A stretch of 64,000 nucleotides of DNA from Candidatus Desulfosporosinus nitrosoreducens (lineage in GTDB: Bacteria; Bacillota; Desulfitobacteriia; Desulfitobacteriales; Desulfitobacteriaceae), in contig NZ_JAVHUW010000035.1 in assembly GCF_030954495.1 (NCBI RefSeq), positions 58,710 through 122,709 on the forward strand, written 5' to 3'. Shown here one piece after another: positions 17,059 through 26,361 of the stretch. The notes beneath the pieces were generated by a model. The model saw nothing but the letters and a program-made list of their open reading frames with translations. It was not told where the DNA came from and did no database searches. The number at the start of each line of letters is the position of its first letter. The stretch's first letter is position 1. The position numbers and the translations under genes are program-made.

Positions 17059-17640
17059 ATGAGTGAGGAAAAATCGTTACTAAAGGCTGAAGTGCGCAAA
17101 TCGTGCCTAGGTTTGCGGGCGGACTTGAAAGAGGAAGAGAGAAAAAACAAAAGCCGGAAAATCCAGGAAGCTGTTTTGAATTTGCCGGAGTTTAAGCAAG
17201 CGCAGACCGTAATGTCATTTCTTAATTTCCGCGATGAAGTGGAAACAACGGCTTTAGCGGAAGCTGTTATTGCCGGTGAGAAAAGACTGATCCTGCCTCG
17301 TTGTGCGCCCCGGGGAATACTTCTTCCAATTGAGACCCGCGATCTAGGAGTGGATATTGAACCAGGTCTTTGGGGAATCCGGGAACCAAAACTAAATCTT
17401 GGAGAGGCTGACCCCTTCGAAATCGATTTAATCCTTGTGCCAGGTGCCGGCTTTGATCTCCAGGGAAATCGTTTAGGGTATGGAGGGGGTTATTATGACC
17501 GCTTTTTCATGCGTATTAGGCAGACGGTACCTAGAGTGGCTATTGGCTTTGAATGCCAAATTATTGAGCGAGTCCCCGTAGATCAGCATGATGCCAAGAT
17601 GACCATGTTGGTTACAGAAAACAAAGTTTACCGTTTTTAG
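17059..17640 (+). CDS. 5-formyltetrahydrofolate cyclo-ligase
   Basis: 193 residues of the MTHFS/YgfA family. It converts 5-formyl-THF to 5,10-methenyl-THF with ATP. Visible are the N-terminal Lys/Arg-rich region, MSFLNFRDEVET, LPRC, GIREP and the loop LGYGGGYYDRF, the family's best-known signature. Its position just before the formate dehydrogenase operon fits C1-folate metabolism, though the 29-base gap and lack of a visible terminator leave it open whether they share a transcript. The ribosome binding site is weak (AAAGGG). Confidence 0.92.
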   Translation: MSEEKSLLKAEVRKSCLGLRADLKEEERKNKSRKIQEAVLNLPEFKQAQTVMSFLNFRDEVETTALAEAVIAGEKRLILPRCAPRGILLPIETRDLGVDIEPGLWGIREPKLNLGEADPFEIDLILVPGAGFDLQGNRLGYGGGYYDRFFMRIRQTVPRVAIGFECQIIERVPVDQHDAKMTMLVTENKVYRF

Positions 17641-17669
17641 AATTTAGGAATTCAATAGGGGGTATTTAT

Positions 17670-18152
17670 TTGAGCAGCGCGTGTGAGGATCTCGTTGATC
17701 CTAAACAAATTGAATTGAATGAAATCATTGCCAAGTATCGTCAGGAGAAAGGGCCCCTTATCCCGATTTTGCAAGGAGCTCAAGAAATCTATGGATATTT
17801 GCCGGCTCACGTTCTGAAACACATCAGTAAGGAAACACGCATCCCTTTGTCCAGGATTTATGGCGTAGTTACTTTCTATGCCCAATTCCGACTGACTCCA
17901 GTCGGACGCAATCTCATTAATGTCTGTATGGGGACGGCCTGCCATGTTCGCGGAGGAGCCAAGGTCTTAGAAACTCTGGAAAAAGAATTAAAGATTAAAG
18001 ATGGCGCAACAACGGAAGACGGACGTTTCACGTTGGAAATTGTGGCTTGCATAGGCGCATGCGGACTTGCACCGGTAATATCCATTAATAATGAAGTTCA
18101 CGGACGATTGCTGCCTGAGAAAATCGCCGGGATATTGGCCAAATACGAGTAG
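17670..18152 (+). CDS. NuoE-like [2Fe-2S] subunit of NAD-linked formate dehydrogenase
   Basis: 160-residue thioredoxin-like ferredoxin of the 24-kDa complex I family (NuoE, HymA, HndA). The four cluster ligands are in CMGTACHVRG and VACIGACGLAP. It passes electrons to or from the flavin subunit encoded next. TTG start at 17670, seven bases after the GGGGG site. The order NuoE-like, NuoF-like, molybdo-subunit is that of soluble NADH-dependent or electron-bifurcating formate dehydrogenases. Confidence 0.93.
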   Translation: MSSACEDLVDPKQIELNEIIAKYRQEKGPLIPILQGAQEIYGYLPAHVLKHISKETRIPLSRIYGVVTFYAQFRLTPVGRNLINVCMGTACHVRGGAKVLETLEKELKIKDGATTEDGRFTLEIVACIGACGLAPVISINNEVHGRLLPEKIAGILAKYE

Positions 18153-18164
18153 GGGGATAAAGGG

Positions 18165-19955
18165 ATGGCTGAGAATCAAAAGGTTCTGGTTTGTGCAGGA
18201 ACGGGTTGTGCTTCTTCGGGAGCCCTTCCGATCATCGATATTTTAAAAGAAGAAATAAAGCGTCAAGGACTTGAAGATACTGTAACTATCATAGGCACCG
18301 GATGTCAAGGATTTTGCGAAAAGGGACCAACTCTCGTCATTGAGCCTCAACATGTCCTTTATACCCGTGTTACAAGGGAAGATATTGCCGAAATCGTTGC
18401 TACGGATATTATGAAGGGCGAGAGAGTGGAACGCCTCCTACTTTTAGATACGGAGACTCAAGAACCTATCACAAAAATGTCCGATATTCGTTTTTTTGCG
18501 AAACAACACAGAATTGTCCTGAAAAACTGCGGTATCATCGACCCTCAGCGCATCGAAGATTACACGGCCAGGGAGGGTTACCAAGCTTTCACCAAAGTGC
18601 TTAAAGAGATGAAACCCAATGATGTTATTGAAGAAGTTAAAAAGTCAGGATTGCGCGGGCGGGGTGGGGCTGGCTTTCCGACGGGTTTGAAATGGAGCTT
18701 TTGCCAGCAAACACCTAGTGACAAAAAATATATTATTTGTAATGCTGATGAAGGAGACCCGGGAGCTTTCATGGATAGGAGCGTTCTCGAAGGTGATCCG
18801 CACTCGGTTATTGAAGGAATGCTGATTGGAGCTTATGCCATGGGGGTTGACGAGGGGTACGTTTACTGCCGCGCCGAGTACCCGTTAGCTATCAAACACC
18901 TTGAAATAGCGATTAAGCAAGCAGAAAAAGCCGGTTTTCTCGGAGACAACATCCTTAACTCCGGTTTTAATTTCCACCTAAGAGTATTTGCCGGAGCCGG
19001 AGCTTTCGTTTGCGGTGAGGAAACTGCTCTCATGGCCTCGATTGAAGGTAAGCGCGGCATGCCCCGTGTGCGCCCGCCCTTCCCGGCAGTCAGCGGATTG
19101 TGGGGAAAACCGACAAATATTAACAACGTGGAGACTTGGTCGAATATTCCGCATATCATCCGCCATGGGGCGGAATGGTATGCTCAATTTGGAACGGAAA
19201 AAAGCAAAGGAACTAAAATCTTCGCTTTAACCGGAAAAGTGAATAATACAGGCTTAGTTGAGGTCCCCATGGGAACGACCTTACGGGAGATTATCTTTGA
19301 TATTGGGGGCGGGATTCAGAACGGCAAGGCTTTCAAAGCCGTGCAGATCGGAGGCCCTTCAGGAGGATGTTTGCCTGAAAATATGCTCGATCTCTCCGTA
19401 GATTATGAGACCTTGACGAATGCCGGTGCCATGGTCGGTTCCGGTGGACTTGTCATCATGGATGAGACAACCTGTATGGTGGATATTGCCCGCTTCTTTG
19501 TGAACTTTTCGCAGAAAGAATCCTGTGGAAAATGTACACCTTGCCGTGAAGGAAATAAGCGGATGTACGACATTCTGGATAGAATCACCAAGGGCGAAGG
19601 GAAAATCGAAGATCTGGACACGCTGGAAAATCTGGCTTTGACAATTAAAGAAACTTCTTTGTGCGGGTTAGGTCAAAATGCTCCCAATCCAGTCTTGGCA
19701 ACGCTTAAATATTTCCGGCATGAGTTTGAGGCCCATATTTTAGAGCATAAATGTCCGGCCCATGTTTGTTCCGCTCTTCTCAGTTATGCAATCGATCCGG
19801 AAAAATGCAAGAAATGCGGCCTTTGTGCCAAAAATTGTCCGGCTAACTGCATTAAGGGAGACAAGAATACCCCTTATGTCATTAATCAAGACGAGTGCAT
19901 TAAATGCGGGACATGTCTGGATAAATGCAAATTTGGCGCAGTCAGCCGTTCCTAA
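18165..19955 (+). CDS. NuoF-like flavoprotein subunit with extra Fe-S domains
   Basis: 596 residues in three parts. An N-terminal [2Fe-2S] thioredoxin-like domain (about 1-85, cysteines in CAGTGC and GCQGFC), the NADH- and FMN-binding NuoF core (GRGGAGFPTGLKW near residue 164; 4Fe-4S ligands in CGKCTPCREG near 453), and a C-terminal two-cluster ferredoxin (CKKCGLCAKNCP and CIKCGTCLDKC, about 545-590). This is the HymB/HndC arrangement. It is the site of NAD(H) reaction in the complex. The added ferredoxin domain is typical of bifurcating hydrogenases and formate dehydrogenases, but bifurcation itself is not shown by sequence. Confidence 0.93.
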   Translation: MAENQKVLVCAGTGCASSGALPIIDILKEEIKRQGLEDTVTIIGTGCQGFCEKGPTLVIEPQHVLYTRVTREDIAEIVATDIMKGERVERLLLLDTETQEPITKMSDIRFFAKQHRIVLKNCGIIDPQRIEDYTAREGYQAFTKVLKEMKPNDVIEEVKKSGLRGRGGAGFPTGLKWSFCQQTPSDKKYIICNADEGDPGAFMDRSVLEGDPHSVIEGMLIGAYAMGVDEGYVYCRAEYPLAIKHLEIAIKQAEKAGFLGDNILNSGFNFHLRVFAGAGAFVCGEETALMASIEGKRGMPRVRPPFPAVSGLWGKPTNINNVETWSNIPHIIRHGAEWYAQFGTEKSKGTKIFALTGKVNNTGLVEVPMGTTLREIIFDIGGGIQNGKAFKAVQIGGPSGGCLPENMLDLSVDYETLTNAGAMVGSGGLVIMDETTCMVDIARFFVNFSQKESCGKCTPCREGNKRMYDILDRITKGEGKIEDLDTLENLALTIKETSLCGLGQNAPNPVLATLKYFRHEFEAHILEHKCPAHVCSALLSYAIDPEKCKKCGLCAKNCPANCIKGDKNTPYVINQDECIKCGTCLDKCKFGAVSRS

Positions 19956-20008
19956 CCAAGATTTCAGCTTATGATTAATACTAGACAACTGGAGAGGAGT
20001 GAAATACT

Positions 20009-22693
20009 TTGGAGTGGCTTACAATAACAATTGACGGTCGAGAAGTCAGCGTTCCTAAAGGAACGACTGTGCTTGAAGCTTGTCGTATGAATAATATCAA
20101 GATCCCGACCTTGTGCCATGATCCCGAACTTACCCCTGCCGGAGCTTGCCGTTTATGCATTGTCCAGATCGAAGGAATGAGAAATCTGCCCCCCTCATGC
20201 GTTACCCAAGCAACCCAAGGAATGAAAATTGAGACCCAAAATCCCAAAGTTCGCGCGGCACGCAAAATGATTCTGGAACTTTTGATCGCCAATCATCCTT
20301 TGGATTGTATGACTTGTGAGAAGATGGGGAACTGTTCTTTAGCCGAATATGCTTATGAATACGACGTCAAAGGAGAAGTCTTTGCAGGGGAAAAACGCGA
20401 TCTTCCTCTGGATGAGGGAAATCCTTTCATCTTGCGCGATCCCAATAAGTGTGTCTTGTGCGGAAAATGCATTAAGGCTTGTGCGGAAATTCAAGGAAAA
20501 AGCATTTTGGATTTTTCCTTCCGTGGCTTTGACACCCAAGTAGGTCCGGCCTTTAATGTGCCTTATAACGAGTCGGACTGCGACTTTTGCGGTTCTTGTG
20601 TTTCAGTTTGTCCGGTCGGAGCTCTGACTGAAAAACAAATGGTTGGAAAGGGACGTCCCTGGGAAATCTCCAAAGTACAAACCACTTGTCCGTTCTGCGG
20701 GGTGGGGTGTAACTTCGATTTGAATGTTAAAGACGGCAAGGTCATCGGTGTAACCTCAAACCCCAACGCTCCCGTAAATGGCAAGGCTCTTTGTGTCAAA
20801 GGCCGCTTTGGCATGGACATGATCTATAGCTCCAAACGCTTGACGACGCCCTTGATCAGAAAAGATGGGGTCCTAGTTCCGGCGGAATGGGACGAAGCTT
20901 TAGATTTGGTGGCTACCAAGTTTCAGGAGATTAAGGATGCTTACGGACCGAATGCTCTGGCATCCTTAAGTTCGGCCCATTGTACCAATGAAGAGAATTA
21001 TTTGATGCAGAAATTTATGCGCGCGGTGATCGGGACTAATAATGTCGATCACTGCGCCAGGACCTGACACGCTCCCACTGTGGCCGGTCTGGCCACTTCA
21101 TTCGGTTCAGGTGCTATGACTAACTCAATTAATGAAATCCCCAATGCCAAAGCTATGTTTGTCATTGGCTCAAATGCAACGGAAGCTCATCCTGTCATCG
21201 GAACTAAGATGAAGCAGGCATTAGCTAAAGGCGCAAAACTTATCGTCGCAGATCCCCGCCGCATTGATCTTGCAGAACGGGCGGACGTCTGGCTGAGGCT
21301 TCGTCCGGGAACGGACATCGCTCTTGTCAACGGGATTATTAACATTATCCTGGCCAAGGGCTGGGAAAATCGTTCCTTTATCGAAGAGCGGACTGAGGGA
21401 TTCGATAAACTTAAAGAAGCAGTGCAAAAATATACTCCCGATATGGTCAGCAGGATCACTGGCGTTCCCGCTGAACAACTCGAAGAAGCCGCCAGAATTT
21501 ATGCGACAACCGAACGGGCACAGATATTCTATACCCTGGGAATCACAGAGCACACCTATGGCACGGATAACGTCATGAGTTTAGCCAATCTGGCTATGGT
21601 GACAGGGAATATTGGTAAAGAAAGCTCAGGGGTTAACCCGCTGCGGGGACAAAACAACGTTCAGGGCGCTTGCGATATGGGAGCCTTGCCTAACGTTTAC
21701 CCTGGGTATCAGCAGGTGGCTAATCCTGAGGTTCGGGCCAAATTTGAAGCGGCTTGGGGTGTTCCTCTTGATCCGAATCCGGGCTTTATGATTCCAGACA
21801 TGTTTGAAGCCGCTGTGAAAAAGAATCTGCGTGCTTTGTATGTCATGGGCGAGGACCCTGTGTTGACCGACGCGGATGCCAATCATGTGCGCAAAGGCTT
21901 AAAGTCTCTGGACTTTCTTGTAGTGCAGGAAATCTTTTTGTCGGAAACGGCGCTGCTGGCGGACGTCGTTCTGCCGGGCGCAAGTTACGCCGAAAAGACA
22001 GGTACTTTCACGAATACGGAGCGGAGGGTGCAAATGGTTAATCAAGCCATTAAACCCTTGGGAAATGCCAGGACGGATGGCGAGATCCTATGTGAACTGG
22101 CCAACCGGATGGGATATCCATTCCCGTATTCTTCCTCTGCAGAGGTGATGCAGGAGATTGCGAGACTGGCACCTCAATTCGCCGGAATCACCCATGCCCG
22201 CCTGGGAACACAAGGTCTGCAATGGCCCGTGCCCAGTGCGGAACATCCGGGGACCAAGTTCTTGCACGAAGGGAAATTTAGCAGGGGCAAGGGGCTTTTC
22301 GTACCGATCGAAAATCAGTTGCCGGGAGAAGAGCCTGATGCGGAATATCCCTTCTTGCTTAATACCGGTCGAAAACTTTCCCATTACAATGTCTTTACCC
22401 AAAGCTCAAAGGGTCTTGTGGAACACTCTCCGGATGAACTGGCCGAGATCAATCCCAATGATGCCAAACGGCTGGCGATTTACGATGGAGAAGTTGTCAA
22501 AGTGTCGTCCCGCCGCGGAGAGCTGGAAACGAAAGTTAAATTGACGCAGCGAGTGCCTGAGGGTATGCTCTTTATGACTTTCCACTATATGAAGTCGCCG
22601 GCGAACGTTTTGACGAACGGGGTTTACGACAAAGTGACTAAAACCTATGAGTACAAGGTTTGTGGCGTAAAGATCTCGAAACTTAATAAATAA
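20009..22693 (+). CDS. fdhA: Formate dehydrogenase catalytic subunit, selenoprotein (UGA = Sec353)
   Basis: 894 residues when the in-frame TGA at 21065-21067 is read as selenocysteine. N terminus: NuoG-like [2Fe-2S] domain (cysteines in TLCHD, GACRLC), then 4Fe-4S ferredoxin motifs (CVLCGKC, CDFCGSC), then the molybdopterin oxidoreductase part from TTCPFCGVGC (about residue 224). The residues around the UGA, CART-U-HAPTVAGL, align with the Sec site of known formate dehydrogenases such as E. coli FdhF. Sec binds the Mo or W atom. The sequence is collinear through the UGA with no frame change. TTG start follows GGAGAGGAG at 19991. It oxidises formate to CO2 and passes electrons to the two preceding subunits. 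Confidence 0.95.
21065..21096 (+). promoter_or_regulatory. UGA codon and SECIS-like hairpin
   Basis: The TGA (21065-21067) is followed 12 bases later by a hairpin, GTGGCC (21080-21085), loop GGTCT, GGCCAC (21091-21096). The GGUCU apical loop and its distance match the E. coli fdhF selenocysteine insertion element, which SelB binds. Confidence 0.85.
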
Positions 22694-22701
22694 ACACTTA
22701 A

Positions 22702-22730
22702 AGAGGCTTCGGGTTAACGAAGCCTCTTTT
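22702..22730 (+). terminator. Terminator after fdhA
   Basis: Perfect 10-bp stem (22702-22711 with 22718-22727), six-base loop, TTTT tail. Confidence 0.93.
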
Positions 22731-22756
22731 ATAAACGTCGGTTCAAGGCTGCTGCT

Positions 22757-22806
22757 GTGCTAAGAAGCCCGGCTGGCGCCGAGCTTGCAGGCGGCTGTCC
22801 CCGCAC
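22757..22806. repeat. GC-rich stem-loop, possible dispersed repeat copy
   Basis: GC-rich intergenic block with outer GTGC/GCAC and inner AGCC/GGCT pairing. It shares GAAGCC, CTGGCGC and the 11-base GCAGGCGGCTG in the same order with a stem-loop at 53313-53363. Two copies in one window suggest a small repeat family; chance similarity is possible. Confidence 0.35.
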
Positions 22807-22909
22807 TGGGCAGAAAGTATACTTTCATCGGTCTTAAGGTTAAGGAAAAGAGACAGAAAGGAATTTTTCCTGGCATTGCCATCTCTCAAGGTGACAGCAG
22901 GCCTTTGAT

Positions 22910-23581
22910 GTGGTACATTGGAGGCAGGATTCTATCCCCGTAATATTAAGGAGGGCCTCAAAAATCACTGATTCAGCAAGTCTCCAAAAACAACTTCCTA
23001 AGCTAAAAGCGACTGGTGTTTTGCTGGCCGGGGGGAAAAGCTCTCGGATGGGAAAAAATAAGGCTTTTCTGGAATTAGAAGGTCAGCCTCTTGCGGAACG
23101 AAGCGTGCAGGTTCTGAAAGAGGTATTTTCGGAAGTGTTGATTAGCAGCAATACGCCGGAACTTTATACGGATTTTAATGTGCCTGTTATCCAGGATAGA
23201 ATTCCGGATCGCGGCCCTTTGGAAGGTCTTTGCCAGGGGCTGGCAGCGGCAAGTTTCGCAACCGTTTTTTTTGTGGCCTGTGATATGCCCTTTTTACAAA
23301 AAGAATTGATCCGTTTTCAATTTTCCTGGACTCCGCGCTATGATATTGTAGTCCCCAGACTTAGAACAGGTCTGCATCCTCTGCATGCCTTTTATAATCG
23401 GCGCTGTCTTCCGCATATTAAAGATAATCTTGAAGCCGGACGTCTTAAGATTGTCGATTTATACTCGGTGTGCAGTGTGGGGTATGTGGACGATTCAGAC
23501 CTGGCGGGTTTTTCTGATTTAGAAGATGTCTTTTGCAATGTCAATACCCCGGAGGATTGGTCCGGAATCTTTAAACGTTAA
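22910..23581 (+). CDS. mobA: Molybdenum cofactor guanylyltransferase
   Basis: MobA-family nucleotidyltransferase that joins GMP to molybdopterin to make the guanine dinucleotide cofactor used by formate dehydrogenase. Visible are the GTP-binding loop LLAGGKSSRMGKNKAF, the Asp of ACDMPFL and HPLHAFY. The start is unclear. GTG 22910 is the only standard in-frame start (223 residues) but has no ribosome binding site; a strong AAGGAGGG at 22948-22955 is instead placed for the ATC codon at 22964 (205 residues, nearer the usual length). It converges with fdhD and overlaps it by 11 bases at the 3' ends. Confidence 0.9.
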   Translation: MVHWRQDSIPVILRRASKITDSASLQKQLPKLKATGVLLAGGKSSRMGKNKAFLELEGQPLAERSVQVLKEVFSEVLISSNTPELYTDFNVPVIQDRIPDRGPLEGLCQGLAAASFATVFFVACDMPFLQKELIRFQFSWTPRYDIVVPRLRTGLHPLHAFYNRRCLPHIKDNLEAGRLKIVDLYSVCSVGYVDDSDLAGFSDLEDVFCNVNTPEDWSGIFKR

Positions 23582-24356
23582 TTCGTTCGGGACAAGTATA
23601 AATATTCAGGCGTTGCTCCCGGGCAAAGCCAACAATCGTGATGTTTAAGGCGGAGGCCTGGGACAGTGCCATATCGGTTGGAGCACCCCGGGCGATTAAA
23701 ATGGGAACCTTCATTTTGGCGACTTTGAGCAGGATTTCCGAAGATACCCGCCCGCTAAAAAAAATCACGCGGTTTTCAAGTTCCGAACCGGAACGAAAGG
23801 CGCTGCCGCTTAGTTTGTCAAAAACGTTGTGGCGGCCGATGTCATAGCTGGTTAGGATGGCCTGACCCTGATAACCCACTCCTCCGCTGTGTATTCCCCC
23901 GGTTGCTTGAAAAAGCGGAAGGTGGGACTGCAAAAAAGCGGCGTACTCGTAAGCCTCTTTAAGTGGGATGCTATGGCTTGAGGTGAGCGGTTTGACCATA
24001 AGCGCATCGTTGGCAAAACAAAATGAAGCACGGCTTTTACCGCAGCAAGCCGACACAAATCGTTTGCTCATCAGCTCTTTTTGTAAAAGGCATGGTTTGC
24101 CTTCAACCCAAACCAGATGATCTGCCGGGTCTTGACGAAGTTCATAGACATCTTCCGGAACCCGGATAAAACCTTCGTTGAGTAAAAATCCTAAAGCAAG
24201 TTCTTCGGTCTGAGAAGGGGAGCATAACAGAGTGGCAATCTCTTCACGGTTGTAGTGGACGGTCAATGGTATTTCCCGAACAACGTTATCGTCAACTTCT
24301 TTGAGTTGTGGTCCATTGGCTTTGAGAATAGTGTGAGTAACTGTTTCGTTTGTCAT
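23571..24356 (-). CDS. fdhD: Formate dehydrogenase sulfurtransferase FdhD
   Basis: 261-residue FdhD. It passes sulfur from IscS-type desulfurase to the molybdenum cofactor of formate dehydrogenase, needed for activity. The conserved cysteine segment is SACCGKSR (about residues 102-109), and the C-terminal half has GGIHSGG, DIGRHNVFDK and SRGAPT-like (ARGAPTDMA) motifs. ATG start at 24356 with AAGGAGG just upstream. Encoded opposite to its neighbours and divergent from moaA, but placed within the formate dehydrogenase assembly cluster. Confidence 0.95.
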   Translation of the reverse strand: MTNETVTHTILKANGPQLKEVDDNVVREIPLTVHYNREEIATLLCSPSQTEELALGFLLNEGFIRVPEDVYELRQDPADHLVWVEGKPCLLQKELMSKRFVSACCGKSRASFCFANDALMVKPLTSSHSIPLKEAYEYAAFLQSHLPLFQATGGIHSGGVGYQGQAILTSYDIGRHNVFDKLSGSAFRSGSELENRVIFFSGRVSSEILLKVAKMKVPILIARGAPTDMALSQASALNITIVGFAREQRLNIYTCPERINV

Positions 24357-24561
24357 GAATACCTCCTTGGACCTGATTTAACTTTAGTTTATAATATTTT
24401 TCGAAAAAGCTGAATCTTTTTTTATAGCGTAAGGATTGATCTGATGTTTAAAAAGGTAGACAGGAAATGGCATGAATGAGAGAAGGAATATGGAGATTTT
24501 TGACGAATAATCATAGATAATGTATTATTAAAGTAGCTAAAAGATTATCCAAATATTCAAT

Positions 24562-24725
24562 GCTCTGAAGCTGGAGCACCTAAAGCAAAGCTATGGTGAC
24601 CAGACTAGTGTCTCATGGCACTCGGGTATTACAGGAAACTGCAATATCTCCTAACGGAAAGGAGTCTGTCAACAGGAAGAAAAATCCTCGGCTGTTTACA
24701 GACCGTGGATTTTTCTTCCTTATAA
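24562..24725 (+). promoter_or_regulatory. Structured leader before moaA, candidate molybdenum-cofactor riboswitch
   Basis: About 160 bases with several hairpins. CACC/GGTG pairs at 24578-24599; a stem with a GAAA tetraloop (CAG-GAAA-CTG inside 24628-24645); CTCC/GGAG around 24649-24664; and a final perfect 14-bp stem (24674-24687 with 24707-24720). GTCTGT (24664-24669) can pair with ACAGAC (24698-24703) inside the final hairpin, giving an alternative fold. Such a two-state leader before moaA fits the known molybdenum-cofactor riboswitch class, but I could not match the class consensus base by base. The ATG of moaA lies 36 bases after the last stem. Confidence 0.5.
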
Positions 24726-24756
24726 TATAATAAGCAGGAAAAGAAAGGTGTATGTT

Positions 24757-25728
24757 ATGCAGGATCAATTTCGAAGGCAAATTGACTACTTACGTATTTC
24801 CATAACGGATCGCTGCAATCTTCGATGCATCTACTGCATGCCCAGTTCAGGAGTACCTTGGATACCGCATGAGGATATTCTTTCTTTTGAAGAGATTCTG
24901 CGCTTGATGAGGATCAGCACTCAGCTTGGATTTCGCCGTTTTCGTATTACAGGGGGAGAGCCGCTTGTCCGCAAAGGAATTCTGGACTTTGCCCGGGAAA
25001 GCGCCCGGCTGCCCGGAGTTGATGATCTGATGATAACAACGAACGGGTTGTTGCTGCCGGAGATGGCTTTTGACTTAAAGGCAGCGGGCGTTCACCGTGT
25101 CAATATTAGTTTAGATACGATGGATTCGGAACGATTTCGAGAAATTACACGCGGCGGGGATGTTTCCAAGGTGATTCAAGGTATTTTCCGTTCGCTTGAA
25201 GCCGGGCTGAATCCGGTTAAAATTAATGTCGTTGTTGTACGCAATGTTAATACTCAGGAGTTACCCTCTTTTCTAACTTTAGCTAAGCAATATCCGCTCC
25301 ATATTCGTTTTATTGAACTTATGCCTATTGGCTTGAGTTCTGAGCGCAGAGCTGATTTTGTCCCTATAGAGGAAATGAAAGAGATATTAGAACTCAAGCA
25401 GGATGTTCCTAAAGAGGATATTCTGGGCGGCGGACCTGCAGAGTACTTTCAACCGCCTGGCTATAAAGGCAGTGTAGGGTTTATCAGTGCCCTGAGCCGG
25501 CATTTTTGCACGACTTGCAATCGAATTCGTCTGACAGCAGACGGCAAATTGAGACCCTGTCTGCATAGCAAACATGAAATTGATATGCGGGAAGGGCTGC
25601 GCAATGGAAGCACGGATCAAGAATTGCTGGATTTATTTGCCCGGGCAGTTTGGCATAAACCTGCGGAGCACCACATGAATGAAGAAGCTCTGCAGGGTCA
25701 ACGCCTTATGTCCCAGATCGGAGGGTAG
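24757..25728 (+). CDS. moaA: GTP 3',8-cyclase MoaA
   Basis: 323-residue radical-SAM enzyme, first step of molybdopterin synthesis, turning GTP into the 3',8-cyclo product. The SAM cluster ligands are C20, C24, C27 (CNLRCIYC); the second 4Fe-4S site is in the C-terminal CTTCNRIRLTADGKLRPC; the C terminus is the GG needed for activity. ATG 24757 has AAAGG at the right distance; the in-frame GTG 24748 overlaps that site. moaC follows after three bases. Confidence 0.95.
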   Translation: MQDQFRRQIDYLRISITDRCNLRCIYCMPSSGVPWIPHEDILSFEEILRLMRISTQLGFRRFRITGGEPLVRKGILDFARESARLPGVDDLMITTNGLLLPEMAFDLKAAGVHRVNISLDTMDSERFREITRGGDVSKVIQGIFRSLEAGLNPVKINVVVVRNVNTQELPSFLTLAKQYPLHIRFIELMPIGLSSERRADFVPIEEMKEILELKQDVPKEDILGGGPAEYFQPPGYKGSVGFISALSRHFCTTCNRIRLTADGKLRPCLHSKHEIDMREGLRNGSTDQELLDLFARAVWHKPAEHHMNEEALQGQRLMSQIGG

Positions 25729-25731
25729 GGG

Positions 25732-26202
25732 ATGGAAGAACTAACACATTTTGACGAACAGGGCCGTGCCCGGATGGTTGATGTCAGTGATAAAGCAGAA
25801 ACTTCCCGTATTGCGGTTGCTCACGGCAAGGTGCAAATGCAAACTGATACTTTGGAACGCATTCGCTCAGGTCTTATTGCCAAAGGGGATGTCCTGGCAG
25901 TCGCCCAGGTTGCCGGAATTATGGCAGCCAAGCGGACTTCCCAGTTGATCCCTATGTGTCATCCACTTGGGATTACGGGAGCGAAGCTTAGTTTTAAATT
26001 GATCGATCCCGGTGAGGTAGAGATTGAAGCAGTTGTGAAAGTTCAAGGGAAAACAGGAGTGGAAATGGAAGCCCTCACCGCAGTCAGTGTGGCGGCCTTA
26101 ACCATTTACGATATGTGCAAAGCGATTGATAAATCCATGACTATTGGAGAAATATATTTGGTTGAAAAACAGGGCGGAAAAAGCGGTCACTATGTGCGCT
26201 GA
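25732..26202 (+). CDS. moaC: Cyclic pyranopterin monophosphate synthase MoaC
   Basis: 156-residue MoaC, which converts MoaA's product to cyclic pyranopterin monophosphate. The conserved core is present: MVDVSDK, the PMCHPL loop and [20 protein letters not shown]. It starts three bases after moaA, so the two are co-transcribed and probably produced together, as they act in consecutive steps. Confidence 0.95.
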   Translation: MEELTHFDEQGRARMVDVSDKAETSRIAVAHGKVQMQTDTLERIRSGLIAKGDVLAVAQVAGIMAAKRTSQLIPMCHPLGITGAKLSFKLIDPGEVEIEAVVKVQGKTGVEMEALTAVSVAALTIYDMCKAIDKSMTIGEIYLVEKQGGKSGHYVR

Positions 26203-26361
26203 GCAAAGTGTCAGATTCAAGGACCGGAGAGCAAACCGACTTGGTGCCAGCGGAACTCGTTGTTAAGATGACTTGACAAGTTTAATTATCCTTTGTAATT
26301 GCTATTATAGCAAGCGGCTAAACCATGGGGATTAAAAATTCGATGAAGAGGGGCGTTTAGG

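Noticed and set aside
21065..21080. Nonsense mutation splitting the formate dehydrogenase gene
   Set aside because: The reading frame is unchanged across the UGA, the context is that of a Sec site and a SECIS-like hairpin follows.
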